DNA of 64,000 nucleotides from Entamoeba histolytica HM-1:IMSS. Taxonomy: Eukaryota; Evosea; Mastigamoebida; Endamoebidae. The stretch lies in contig NW_001914872.1 of NCBI RefSeq assembly GCF_000208925.1, forward strand, positions 1 through 64,000, in the 5' to 3' direction. A program made the translations under genes and the position numbers. The notes under the pieces were generated by a model, which did not search any database, was not told the origin of the DNA, and worked only from the letters and a program-made list of their open reading frames with translations. Below are positions 53,553-63,009 of this stretch, in pieces (position 1 is the first letter of the stretch; each line of letters begins with the position of its first letter).

Positions 53553-54137
53553 ATGAGTTGTACTGAAGGTCAAAGAGCTGTTTTATGCCAATGTACAATT
53601 TGTAGAAAAGTTAGATTTTTTACAACAGAGAAACCAAAAATTAAAACAACAAGACTTTGTGTTTTGATACTTCAATCATTGAAAGAAATAAAACCATTAC
53701 AAGATTATTTTAATTTGAGAGATGATGTATATTCTTTCATTCAACAACATTGGAATATATTATCCAATCTTACAACATGTTTGTTTTAATAATAAATAAA
53801 ATGAAATATAAAAATTGTATAAACTTATTATGTAGTTAAGAAACAAAATTGGAAGAAATCAATTCTTGATGCCTTTAATCATTGTCCCCAAATAGAATCA
53901 GGAAAAGGATTGTTTAATAATAGAGGATATTATAAATTGAAAGATGGAAGTATGACATCTATTAGTGATGATACAGAGACATTAACAACTATGAATTCTA
54001 TAGTAATAGGTTCCATTCAAAATGTTGTTAATCAACTATATAACAATTTATTAATTTTAAGTAAATTTGGGAATGACTCAATAGCTCAACAACATTCATA
54101 TATTATGATGAATTTGTTAACTTCACTTTGTAATTAA
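53553..54137 (+). CDS. Forkhead-like winged-helix protein with Cys-rich N-terminus, two exons (175 aa)
   Basis: Exons 53553-53778 and 53836-54137, split by a 57-nt GTTTGT...TAG intron; phase is kept (a Phe codon spans the junction). The spliced protein has a Cys-rich start (CQCTICRKVRFF) and then a region that follows a forkhead domain by eye: RLCVLILQSLKE as helix 1, RDDVYSFIQQHW as helix 2 ('SEIYEFIMDRF'), QNWKKSILDAFNHC as recognition helix 3 ('QRWQNSIRHNLSLN'), and KGLFNNRGYYKLKDGS as the wing ('GKGNYWTLDPAS'). The key His-Asn of 'IRHNLS' is not kept, so DNA contacts would differ. A helical tail of about 55 residues follows. It may be a small DNA-binding regulator. I do not know the family. 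Confidence 0.65.
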
Positions 54138-54240
54138 TATACTTCCTTTTATTTCATCATTTTTCTATTTTTCTTTTTTAGAAAAAAAATAAATAAAACA
54201 AAAATTACATTATTCTTTACATAAATAACAAATTCGTAAT

Positions 54241-55062
54241 TTAATTTGAAACTATATCCTCTGACACTTTATTACTACCATTAACACATTCTCCAATCCC
54301 ATTCTGTTTACTACGAGATAAATTAAGTAATTCCCTTTTAATTGAAACGTCTTTGATTTTTTCAACAGCATACTTTAATCCATCTCTACTAAATAATTGA
54401 ACATATTTCTTAATAAATTCAATCACTTTATTTTCATCTACATTACATAATTCTTTTAAACAACATCCAACACCTAATTGAACAAATCTTTCATTTACTT
54501 TAATACATGCACTACAAACTTCCCATATTTGATCTCCTTGTTTTTCTTTACAATATTTTGTAAATGTACTACAACACGCTCTCATTCTACATGGACAATT
54601 ATTTTTATTCTTCCAACTTTCTAATTTTGAAAGAAAAATATTTGGTCGTGCAACAATTAATTCATATAATAATTTAGTAGAGATACATTCAATAGATGTA
54701 TGATCATGTAAATGATTATCTAAAATTAATCCAATATCTTCAATATGTCGTTCATCAATTTTATTTATGTTCTTTAAAATAATCATAATCCCAATCATCT
54801 TAAAACTCAAATGTCTTCTTAATATTTCATATGCAATATGTAATTGTGTATTCAACGCAAGTGGTTGAATATGTCTTGGATAAAAACTATTAAATATGGA
54901 TTTAATTTGTGATTGTTTGGGGTTTGAATATCGTGAAACTTCCTTTTGAATTTGTTCAATAATAGTATTAGGTGGAATAAAACACCATTCCCCTCCGATT
55001 TTAGAGATTGAACACTCAAAATTTTGTGTTTTGTTTTGCTCTTGCAGAGGAAATGCTGACAT
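54241..55062 (-). CDS. DNA alkylation repair (AlkD-like) helical-repeat protein (273 aa)
   Basis: Resembles the AlkD/DNA_alkylation family of HEAT-like glycosylases that excise 3-methyladenine and 7-methylguanine. Typical features are an early QSQIKSIFNSFYPRHIQPLA helix region, RMRACCSTFTKYCKE in place of 'RRxAIxS', IKVNERFVQLGVGCCLKELC in place of 'FVQKAIGWxLRE', and VIEFIKKYVQLFSRDGLKYA followed by VEKI near the end. Cys is unusually frequent (CPCRMRACC). I could not confirm the catalytic Asp and aromatic pair by eye, so activity is uncertain. The convergent neighbour is the forkhead-like gene, 103 bp away. Confidence 0.7.
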   Translation of the reverse strand: MSAFPLQEQNKTQNFECSISKIGGEWCFIPPNTIIEQIQKEVSRYSNPKQSQIKSIFNSFYPRHIQPLALNTQLHIAYEILRRHLSFKMIGIMIILKNINKIDERHIEDIGLILDNHLHDHTSIECISTKLLYELIVARPNIFLSKLESWKNKNNCPCRMRACCSTFTKYCKEKQGDQIWEVCSACIKVNERFVQLGVGCCLKELCNVDENKVIEFIKKYVQLFSRDGLKYAVEKIKDVSIKRELLNLSRSKQNGIGECVNGSNKVSEDIVSN

Positions 55063-55575
55063 TATTATGTTTTTCCTGTTTTCTAGTGGATCTCATTTTC
55101 TTTAACTTTCCTTTTCCTTCTTTTTTACTATTTTTACTTTTTATTATCTCAACTTTTTGAGTTCTCCACGTTATGCTTTGTCATTGACTTTCTTTATGAT
55201 TATTTCTAAATCTTCTTATCAAAAGATGTTAAATGAAAATATATTCTTTACTCTTCAAATACTATCCTATAAATCTCTTCTATCATGGATATAATGGTCT
55301 TTTAGATATCTATTCGTGATTGAATTTTATTTATTTTTCTATTTATCTTGTGATAAAAATTATTTATTAATTTATCAGTAATAATCTACCTTTGATAACA
55401 AGACCATAGAATCTTATGAAAGGGTATTTACAAACTTAATTATCTATACATTATTATAATCTAGATCCTACTTAAGAACCTTTTTTTTCAAATTTTGTAT
55501 TAAAAAAAAAAAATAATAAAAACAATATAACAATTTTTATATTTCTTACATTCTTATTAATAAAATTTGAACCAA
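55063..55575. other. Intergenic region, no gene seen
   Basis: 513 bp between the start of the AlkD-like gene and the stop of SNAPC3, both on the minus strand. It is T-rich with no frame of note. Confidence 0.45.
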
Positions 55576-56604
55576 TCAAATATCTCTCTTTTCAAATCCT
55601 ATGTCCATATCATTATGTAATAAAGAAAAACATTCTTTACAATAATATGATGGATCAGATATTCCTGCACTATCCCCTGTCACTTCAATCTCTGCTTTTC
55701 TTGAATCACAAATATTACATCTTTGTTGTTCTTTTCGTTTTCTGAATATAATTCTTGGATATTTACCATTCTTATCTTCTTGTAGTGGAACTCTAATGTC
55801 TGAGACTATAAAAATATGTTCACAATCCAGTAGATGCCCATATAAATATGGCTCATCTATTTCAATATCAATTTTACCTAATTCAAAGTCTTCAATACAA
55901 CACTGAAAATGAGATGGGAATCTTGAATATTGAAAATTTCGATATTCTCTCCACTCAACTAAGTTATACATAACTTGTTCTTGATTATTCTGGGATGTAT
56001 AGAATGTGTCATTAATAAATATAAAATCTGGGTCATTAATTCCTTTTTGAGTGAGACAAGGAATAACAGTTCTAAGTTCACTTATAGTATTAGTTGTTTT
56101 AACTTCAATCCAACAGTCAAAATTCTTTTTAGAAAAGTCAAAAACTTTAATAGTCATAATACTATCTCCTTCTTTTAATGAAGAAGAAAATGTAAATGTC
56201 AGTGGTTCTTTTAATGAGTTTTTTGCTTCTTTAGTAACAACAATTTGTTTTTTAAAGAGTTGTTCTTCAAGATATGTTAGTTGTGTATTTGGTTTTCTGT
56301 CTGATGAAACTGGAATTTTGTTGTTAAATATTTGGTCTAATCTGAGTTTTGATACTTGTTCACTAGGAACTTCTTCATACCTTTTTGCTGCCTCATCAAT
56401 AATCTCTCGTTGAGTCTCAACTCTAACATCACTTGTATCTATTGATTTCATAACATCAAGTGTTGGATGTTCTTGAGAATAAAAATTAATTAGTTTGATA
56501 TATCTATGAGAAAAGGTGCTGTATTGACGAGTGTTTATTCTTTCGGATGGTGTTGACATTTGAAAATCACAGTTTGGGTTATGGGAATTTCTCATCATTT
56601 CCAT
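55576..56604 (-). CDS. snRNA-activating protein complex subunit 3 (SNAPC3/SNAP50), 342 aa
   Basis: Core subunit of SNAPc, which binds snRNA-gene promoters and recruits Pol II or Pol III. The C-terminal zinc-finger region is clear: DPDFIFINDTFYTSQ, FELGKIDIEIDEPYLYGHLL followed by DCEHIFIVSDIRVP (as in 'GxPYxYxHQGxCEHxxxxxDIR'), the CNIC pair and DPSYYCKECFSLLHND. The N-terminal half is helical and less conserved. The length is typical. The gene is divergent from the PP2C gene with 175 bp between ATGs. It implies an SNAPc-like machinery for snRNA genes in this organism. Confidence 0.92.
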   Translation of the reverse strand: MEMMRNSHNPNCDFQMSTPSERINTRQYSTFSHRYIKLINFYSQEHPTLDVMKSIDTSDVRVETQREIIDEAAKRYEEVPSEQVSKLRLDQIFNNKIPVSSDRKPNTQLTYLEEQLFKKQIVVTKEAKNSLKEPLTFTFSSSLKEGDSIMTIKVFDFSKKNFDCWIEVKTTNTISELRTVIPCLTQKGINDPDFIFINDTFYTSQNNQEQVMYNLVEWREYRNFQYSRFPSHFQCCIEDFELGKIDIEIDEPYLYGHLLDCEHIFIVSDIRVPLQEDKNGKYPRIIFRKRKEQQRCNICDSRKAEIEVTGDSAGISDPSYYCKECFSLLHNDMDIGFEKRDI

Positions 56605-56779
56605 ATATTTTCATTAATTTGCATTGTTTTCGATATGCATAACAAAAAGGAAGATATTTCCAAAATAGAAGAGAATTATCAGATCCTGATTGTAAAGATA
56701 AGGCTGAAAAAGAGGGAAAAAACCCTTTGACTGAATGAGTTAGAAAAAGAAAATCTTTAATCTGAAATCCACTAATCTT

Positions 56780-58633
56780 ATGTCTGAGGGAACAAAACTC
56801 AGTGAGTGTCTTCAAACAACGGGGGTTGGCATTAACGATGAAAAGGAAAAAGATTTTCCTCAGCCAAAACGAAAAGTGCTCAAGGAAAAGAAAGGCACCA
56901 AGAAAACAAATATGTCTAAGAAAACACACCCCACAGATGAAGAAGACGAAAATTCAGAAAAAGAAAAACAAACAAGTCAAGAAAAAATAAAAGAGTGTGT
57001 TGAAGAAGGGAGTGAGAAGGAATATAAATACGAAAATACAGAGAATAATGAAATTAATCTGACTGAAGTCAATCTTAATGAGCAAGTTGAAGAAGATTTT
57101 GGAGAACAAAATGAAGATAAACCAAAAAGAAAGAAGTTAAATGAAAGAAAAGCATTAAAAAGCACAAAGAGTAAAAAAGTGAAGAAAGAAAAAACAAAAA
57201 CTACAAATGAAGTTATTGAAGAAGGTATTACAGTTGAGTGTTTTACAAAACAAGAAAATGAGGTAATTGCAAAGGAACAAATAAAGCAAGAAAAAGAAAT
57301 TAAAGAAAATGCAGATAAAAAAGAAGTGAAAGGATTAACAAAACTACAATTAAGAGATAAGATTAATGAAAAAGAAGAAGATATAAAAGAAGAAGTAGAA
57401 ATAAAAAGAAAACCATTAGATGGAAGAAAAGTAATAAAAAGAAAGAAAAAAGAAACAGAAGAAAATATAAAGAAAGGAGTTGAACAAGAAGTTGAAGAAA
57501 CAGAAGAAAGTCTGAATATACCAGATATAGGAACAAAGGAGACTAAAGTAGAAGAAAGAATTTTTGAGACGAAAGAAGAAATCAAAACAGACACCACTCA
57601 AGAAGATAACAAAGAAGAAATTACAGGAAGAAAACCACTTAGAAAAAAGAAGAGTCACAAAAAAACAACGGAGACAGGAGAAGAAGAAATACACACAACA
57701 GAAGAAGAAAAGAAAAAGAAAAAAAGAAAGAAAAAAGTAAAGAAAGAAAAAGAATTAGAAGAGTTTGAAAAAACAGGGAAAAATAAATATATTGAATATT
57801 CATCAGGAGAAGATTGTAATAGAGAAGGACTTAGAAGAGCCAAAAAGAAACCAGTTGGATTAAATTATTTTTCAGAAAAGAAAGGACTCTTAACAGACGA
57901 AGATTTAATGGAAGATGAACACTATTGTGGGATGTCATTTAGAGGAGATGAAAAGAAATCAATATTTGGAATTTTTGATGGATATGGAGGAATAGGAGCA
58001 GCAAGAGAAACAAGAAGAACATTACCAAATATTATTCAAAAATTGATAGAACAAGGATTAGATAGTAAAGAGATATTAGAAAAAGGATTTTCAGAAGTTG
58101 ATGAAGGAATGAACAAAGAAGAGTTTATGGATATTGGATGTACATGTACATTAATATATATATGGGAAGAAGATAATAAGGTATATATTAGAAGTGGAAA
58201 TGTTGGAGATTCAACATGTTTTGTTAAAAAGATGAATAAAGGAAAACCAGAAATCATCACATTATCACAAGATCATAAAGTAACATCAGCATGTGAACAA
58301 AAAAGAATGAAAGAAGCAGGAATTACATTAGTTGAAGGACAAAAAAGAATTAATGGAGTTGGAGTAGCACGTACATTAGCTAATCATTTTGTAAAAAATT
58401 TAAATATTGGAATGATAGGCACACCATATATTAGTCCAGCTATTGTATTAGAAAGTGGGGATGAAATTATTTTATGTAGTGATGGTATTTGGGATGTAAT
58501 CACACCAGAAAAGGCATTTGAAATGATGGAAAACACTCAAGTCTCCGAAGCACCCAAAGTCATTATGGAAGAATCAATGAAAATAACGGAATGTAGAGAT
58601 AATGTGACTGTCATTGTCGTTAAGATCCTTTAA
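56780..58633 (+). CDS. PP2C-family protein phosphatase with long Lys/Glu-rich N-terminus (617 aa)
   Basis: Residues 1-350 are highly charged and hold four related basic segments (RKVLKEKKGTKK, RKKLNERKALKS, RKPLDGRKVIKR, RKPLRKKKSHKK), spaced about 60-110 residues apart and separated by acidic stretches. They look like internal repeats and could be nuclear signals or docking sites. The PPM/PP2C domain fills 370-617: LMEDEHYCG, FGIFDGYGG (D400-G401-Y402), GNVGDSTC, LCSDGIWDVI (D568) and CRDNVTVIVV (D607-N608). Metal-binding Asp residues are kept. The His that follows the DG in 'FDGHGG' is Tyr402, so the general-acid residue of PP2C is replaced. It may be active with altered kinetics or act as a docking pseudo-enzyme. 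Confidence 0.88.
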   Translation: MSEGTKLSECLQTTGVGINDEKEKDFPQPKRKVLKEKKGTKKTNMSKKTHPTDEEDENSEKEKQTSQEKIKECVEEGSEKEYKYENTENNEINLTEVNLNEQVEEDFGEQNEDKPKRKKLNERKALKSTKSKKVKKEKTKTTNEVIEEGITVECFTKQENEVIAKEQIKQEKEIKENADKKEVKGLTKLQLRDKINEKEEDIKEEVEIKRKPLDGRKVIKRKKKETEENIKKGVEQEVEETEESLNIPDIGTKETKVEERIFETKEEIKTDTTQEDNKEEITGRKPLRKKKSHKKTTETGEEEIHTTEEEKKKKKRKKKVKKEKELEEFEKTGKNKYIEYSSGEDCNREGLRRAKKKPVGLNYFSEKKGLLTDEDLMEDEHYCGMSFRGDEKKSIFGIFDGYGGIGAARETRRTLPNIIQKLIEQGLDSKEILEKGFSEVDEGMNKEEFMDIGCTCTLIYIWEEDNKVYIRSGNVGDSTCFVKKMNKGKPEIITLSQDHKVTSACEQKRMKEAGITLVEGQKRINGVGVARTLANHFVKNLNIGMIGTPYISPAIVLESGDEIILCSDGIWDVITPEKAFEMMENTQVSEAPKVIMEESMKITECRDNVTVIVVKIL

Positions 58634-58810
58634 AATTTATCAATTCAAAATCAGCTTTTAATTTCATTGTTTTCATTCAAAATTAATTTTAAAGATTTAC
58701 TTTATATTCATAAAGATACAAACATTATCATTAAAAGAACAAATAAAAATATAACATGTTTAGATGAAAAGATAATTATTAATAAGAGGTAATAAGAATT
58801 AAAAAGAAAT

Positions 58811-60094
58811 ATGAATTGCCAACGAAGTAACAAGAATAAAAAAGGCAACTCGCCTTTAAAATTTATTTATCAAACAAAAGTCTTTGAATATTTAGAACTT
58901 AAAGATTTATTAAATTGTAGACTTGTATGTAGAGAATGGAAAATGTTCTTAAACTATTTTCCATTACAATGTTCAATTTATTCCAAATCACAAATTTTTT
59001 CAATCTTTCCTCATTGTTCAAATGTTGTTATTAATGAAATATCAACACCAATTATTTCTATACTTAATACAACAAAATGGTTACAATCACTTTCTATTAG
59101 ACATATGACACAAGAGTCATGTAATTTATTATCTAATATGGATTTAAAAATGTTAACATATCTTGAAATATTCTTTTCAAATGCTACTCATCTAAACATT
59201 AACAATTTATTGAATTTAAAAAAGTTAATGTTATATGACTTTCCATCACTTTTAGACAATGGGTTGATTTGTCATGTAGAATCATTGAAAACAATCAAAT
59301 TATCATCAATTCCTTATTTCAGTTTTAAGAATGTTAAACAATTCTCTCCATACATTAAGGAGATTGAATTAATTAATATGCCTAAGATTGGACCAAAAAG
59401 TATTCAACAATTTAACCATTTCAAAAAGTTAAAAAAATTAACAATTAGTGATAATGAAGAATTGACAGACTCTGTTTTAAAAGAGAATCTAAAGAATGTA
59501 CATTTAGAACAACTCACAATTTCAGATTGTACAGGACTTGAAGGTTCGTTTATTTCTGGGTTACCTCCTTTAAAAAAATTAACATTAACATTTAATAAAT
59601 CATTGGATGATAGATGTTTGTGTACTTATAATCATTGTGAGAAAATAGAGTCTTTAGATTTGTTTGGAAGTTCTATCATAAAAATACCTTCATTTCCAAA
59701 TTTGAAAAGATTATCTATTGGATATACAAATACACTTATACTTAATTTGACTCATTTAACAATGTTAAAATCTCTTGATGTTACATATTTAAAATTAAAT
59801 GACACTGACCTAAACCAAATTGCTATTCTTACAGGACTTATTGCATTGAATTTATCATTTAATACTTCAATTACAAATACTGGATTAAAGAAAATAATTT
59901 CATCATGTAAAGAATTACAAGCTATTAATCTTGCACGTTGTACCTTAATTACTTCTATTGGAATTAAGATGCTCAGTCAACTAAAAAACTTACGATTTTG
60001 TGTTCTTCCAAATTTTATGAAAATTTATCATGACCAACTATGTGATGAAAAAAACTTATTTAATATGAATAATGAATGGGGACATAATAATTAA
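58811..60094 (+). CDS. F-box-like / leucine-rich repeat protein (427 aa)
   Basis: A likely substrate receptor of an SCF ubiquitin ligase. Residues about 16-55 (FIYQTKVFEYLELKDLLNCR and then LVCREWKMFL) fit an F-box: 'l...vf.yL...dL..cr.Vcr.W'. From about 85 onward, irregular LRRs of about 24-26 residues repeat (LKKLTISDNEELTDSVL, LEQLTISDCTGLEGSF, LKSLDVTYLKLNDTDL, LIALNLSFNTSITNTGLKKI), in the cysteine-containing/RNI style of FBXL proteins. No membrane segment is seen. Confidence 0.82.
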   Translation: MNCQRSNKNKKGNSPLKFIYQTKVFEYLELKDLLNCRLVCREWKMFLNYFPLQCSIYSKSQIFSIFPHCSNVVINEISTPIISILNTTKWLQSLSIRHMTQESCNLLSNMDLKMLTYLEIFFSNATHLNINNLLNLKKLMLYDFPSLLDNGLICHVESLKTIKLSSIPYFSFKNVKQFSPYIKEIELINMPKIGPKSIQQFNHFKKLKKLTISDNEELTDSVLKENLKNVHLEQLTISDCTGLEGSFISGLPPLKKLTLTFNKSLDDRCLCTYNHCEKIESLDLFGSSIIKIPSFPNLKRLSIGYTNTLILNLTHLTMLKSLDVTYLKLNDTDLNQIAILTGLIALNLSFNTSITNTGLKKIISSCKELQAINLARCTLITSIGIKMLSQLKNLRFCVLPNFMKIYHDQLCDEKNLFNMNNEWGHNN

Positions 60095-60237
60095 GACACT
60101 TTTATAACTTTTAAATTAAACCAAACTATAACAGATGAAATTTCCAAATAAATGTGAATTAAAAGAAATAAATTAATAATATACAGTCTTATCTTAATAC
60201 TTTTTGAATTAAGACAAATCCATAAAGACTATTTCAC

Positions 60238-60465
60238 TTAATCATCTTCATTAACATAATAATAATAGATATATCCAACAATAGCATGTACTGTAAATAA
60301 TAAAAGTAAAATTGACATATATTTGATTGTTTTAATTCCTTGTTTTTTAGCACCTTTAAGAACTTCATCTACTGTTTCTTTTACTGAAGTAACTTGATTG
60401 GAAATATCATTAATACTATCACTTGAAATTGGTACAAACATTTCATCTTCAATTAATCTGCTCAT
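60238..60465 (-). CDS. Small tail-anchored membrane protein, SNARE-like (75 aa)
   Basis: A complete 75-residue frame: an acidic, Ser-rich start, a short amphipathic helix (INDISNQVTSVKETVDEVLK), a basic patch (GAKKQGIKTIKYM), one membrane segment (about 50-70), and a 5-residue acidic tail. The plan is that of a tail-anchored protein. The helix recalls half a SNARE motif but lacks a clear zero layer, so SNARE identity is only a suggestion. Confidence 0.6.
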   Translation of the reverse strand: MSRLIEDEMFVPISSDSINDISNQVTSVKETVDEVLKGAKKQGIKTIKYMSILLLLFTVHAIVGYIYYYYVNEDD

Positions 60466-61640
60466 TATTCTTCTTTTTTAATTATTTTGATTTTTTTTTT
60501 GATTATTAAGTTCATGTGTCTGTCGCATCTCTCTTTTGATTGGTTGGTTATTTTATTCTTTTCCTTAATTCATTGAAAGAATTTGGAAAAATCGTGTATT
60601 TGAAGAATTTCCATTTACCTCTTTGTTAGTTCTTTTACTAGTATTTTGTAATATGTTTTTAAAAAAATCATTATTCTTAATTTAGATTTTTTGTCTTTTT
60701 TCAAAACATCGATGTTTGTGAGTGAAAAAAGCACATCTTCTGCTTCAGATATTTTTTAATTTCTATTTTAGGAAAAAGTGTCTGAGAAAAAACTAAAAAC
60801 AATGAAAATCAAAAACAAAATATAATAACAAAAAACATTAAACAATGAGTGTTGTTTAGTTATGAAGAAAGTATATTTCATTCATTTTAACATGAGTTGG
60901 TTGTGATTGTTAACTCATTTTCCTTATTCAAATATTCTTCAGATATAATCTTTTTGTCAATTTGTTTCATATTTTATTGTAAACTTCTCAAACCTCTTAA
61001 TAATATTAATGACTTTTATTAAATGAATTTTATGGATACTTTTAGTGCATTTTCAATATAATTCACATGAAAAAAGAGGTGAATTTGATGAGGAATATCA
61101 TTTTATTTTTTAATTTTTGTATTTAACTAGAGTTATAACTTATTTTCCTCAAATAAAATCATTTTATTTAATGACAACCATCTGTTCACAACGTCTTCTT
61201 TGAGTTAGTCTAACGTTAATAACCAGATAATTATGTTTGTGATGTGATTCAAAGACTTTGGTATGAAAAGTAACAAAGTAATTTGTTTTATTTAAATAAG
61301 TGTTATTCATTCTGAACAACAAAGCTTCTGAAAGTTTTTATATGTTTTAGTAATACTCATTGTATATGACATAATATTTGAGTATTCATTTAATTGATTT
61401 TATAACAAAAGACAACACAATTCCTCAACGTGTCATTAGGCAATTGTTTTGTCATAATGACGAAAATACAATTCATAACTTTTGGCGTCATGTAATATAA
61501 TAATCGATAATATTAAAGCATAAGTGCTTGAAAAATAAATAAGGGTTTATTTATTCTTTTAATTATTAAATTATTATTCAATAATAATTTGTTATAAAAA
61601 ACATCGCTCATCATTTGAATTGTTAAGATCTTCAAATTTA
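60466..61640. other. Intergenic region, no gene seen
   Basis: About 1.2 kb of AT-rich DNA between divergent genes. Several slightly GC-richer patches (about 61160-61270 and 61420-61500) hold no RNA gene that I can recognise. Confidence 0.45.
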
Positions 61641-62219
61641 ATGCAAGTTATTTCATTTAACCAACCACAATTTCTACATTATACTGATGAAAAAGATAGA
61701 GCAGAGAGAATAGTTAACATTCTTTCTAACAAAGATGTATTAACTTTATATGACTCAAATAATAGTTTATTATCTTCTACAACAATATTCAATTACATCC
61801 AAAGAGAAAGAGATGTTTATTTTGTCGCAGAAGATTATAATGATAATTGTTTTGGTTGTTATGTATCAAAAGCACCATCGTACATTGGAATTGGAATAAC
61901 TGACCAACGTCATTACATATTCTCTTGTTCATTAGAAAGTGATGAAATAAACACATTTGATTATCGGATATTCACTACATCGTTTTACATTCCATTAGGT
62001 TCATCCATTATCTTTAGTTCTCCTTTTGCATTTGTTGTTGATAATCAGTTAAATTGTTCATTCTCTAAAGATATCAACGTTATTTATATGAAGGAACATA
62101 ATTCATATTGTGATGTTTCTAAGTATTTTCCATACGTAGAACCCCCAAAGTCAATTCCATTGAAAAGAATACGTTTCTTTACATCACATACTATTATTAG
62201 TGATGATGTGAAAAAATAA
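61641..62219 (+). CDS. TLDc-domain-like family protein (192 aa)
   Basis: The frame is open from a TTG at 61620, but the first ATG is 61641. It shares the order of the TLDc gene at 735-1244: a VLTLYDSNN segment, a strand (VYFVAED), NCFGCYVSKAP (as in 'NKFGGYVNSKI'), YIFSCSLESDE (as in 'FVFSLESNG') and a final KRIRFF strand. Similarity is low, and family membership rests on this order. No signal or membrane segment is seen. Function unknown. Confidence 0.6.
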   Translation: MQVISFNQPQFLHYTDEKDRAERIVNILSNKDVLTLYDSNNSLLSSTTIFNYIQRERDVYFVAEDYNDNCFGCYVSKAPSYIGIGITDQRHYIFSCSLESDEINTFDYRIFTTSFYIPLGSSIIFSSPFAFVVDNQLNCSFSKDINVIYMKEHNSYCDVSKYFPYVEPPKSIPLKRIRFFTSHTIISDDVKK

Positions 62220-63009
62220 GAATGAATATAAATAGGAAAGGAGATAAAATGTGTTTTAGTTTAATTGAATCAGTATTCCATTGAAATAATAAGATAATTT
62301 TACGTTTTATGCAAAGAGATACACAAATAGAGTTTTATATAATTATTCATCTTGTTTAATTTTTGAATGTTTTATAATTAGAAAAATCAATGAGTTTTCA
62401 ATCAACAAATAAAATAAATAAACCATCAATGTAACTATGACATTGAATGTTACATTATTACAATATTATAATATTACAATATTGAAATATAAATAATTTT
62501 ATTTTATTCATTATTTGACGGTGAAGTATTATGATTTTTTTCTTAAAAATCTGAAAACATCACCATTTCTATTCTTCAAATCTATTTGTACTATTTCATT
62601 ATGTTATTTAATTCATTTGGTTTTGTTTGTTTTACATTCATTGTCATTTTTTTTCCTTGTTTATTTTCTTTTTATTCTTATCTTCAAATTATTTCATTTA
62701 ATTTCTCATAACTTATTCTTATTCTTCTCTTTTATTAATTTGTTTTATCTTTGTTATAAACATAACATATTATTCTTATCTTTCTGATGTTATTATCATC
62801 ATTAATTGATTTATATAATGTTTTTGTGTTATTATTTTAGTTATGAAATAATCATTCTAACATTGTGTATTGTGTATTTTAATATGAACATCATATCTAT
62901 ACTCATTTATTTCATATTTGTTCTATCATAGTCATGTTAAAAACACAACATTTCATTGTATAAATAATTAGTCATTTGATTTTGAATAAACTATTGCACA
63001 AACAATTTC
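62220..63009. other. Intergenic region with hairpin
   Basis: About 790 bp, T-rich on the right. It holds an inverted repeat at 62428-62456 followed by a palindromic CAATATTATAATATT run. A hydrophobic 90-codon frame at 62515-62787 is a product of the T-rich composition and opens at a non-ATG codon, so I leave it out. Confidence 0.45.
62428..62456 (+). repeat. Inverted repeat (hairpin)
   Basis: AATGTAAC and GTTACATT form a perfect 8-bp stem around a 13-base loop, about 210 bases after the TLDc stop. It could be part of a 3' end or be chance in AT-rich DNA. Confidence 0.35.

Noticed and set aside
56977..57843. Minus-strand Ser/Phe-rich ORFs of up to 206 codons
   Set aside because: They mirror the Lys/Glu-rich coding strand of the PP2C gene.
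62515..62787. 90-codon hydrophobic ORF
   Set aside because: It comes from T-rich composition, opens at a non-ATG codon and has no recognisable features.
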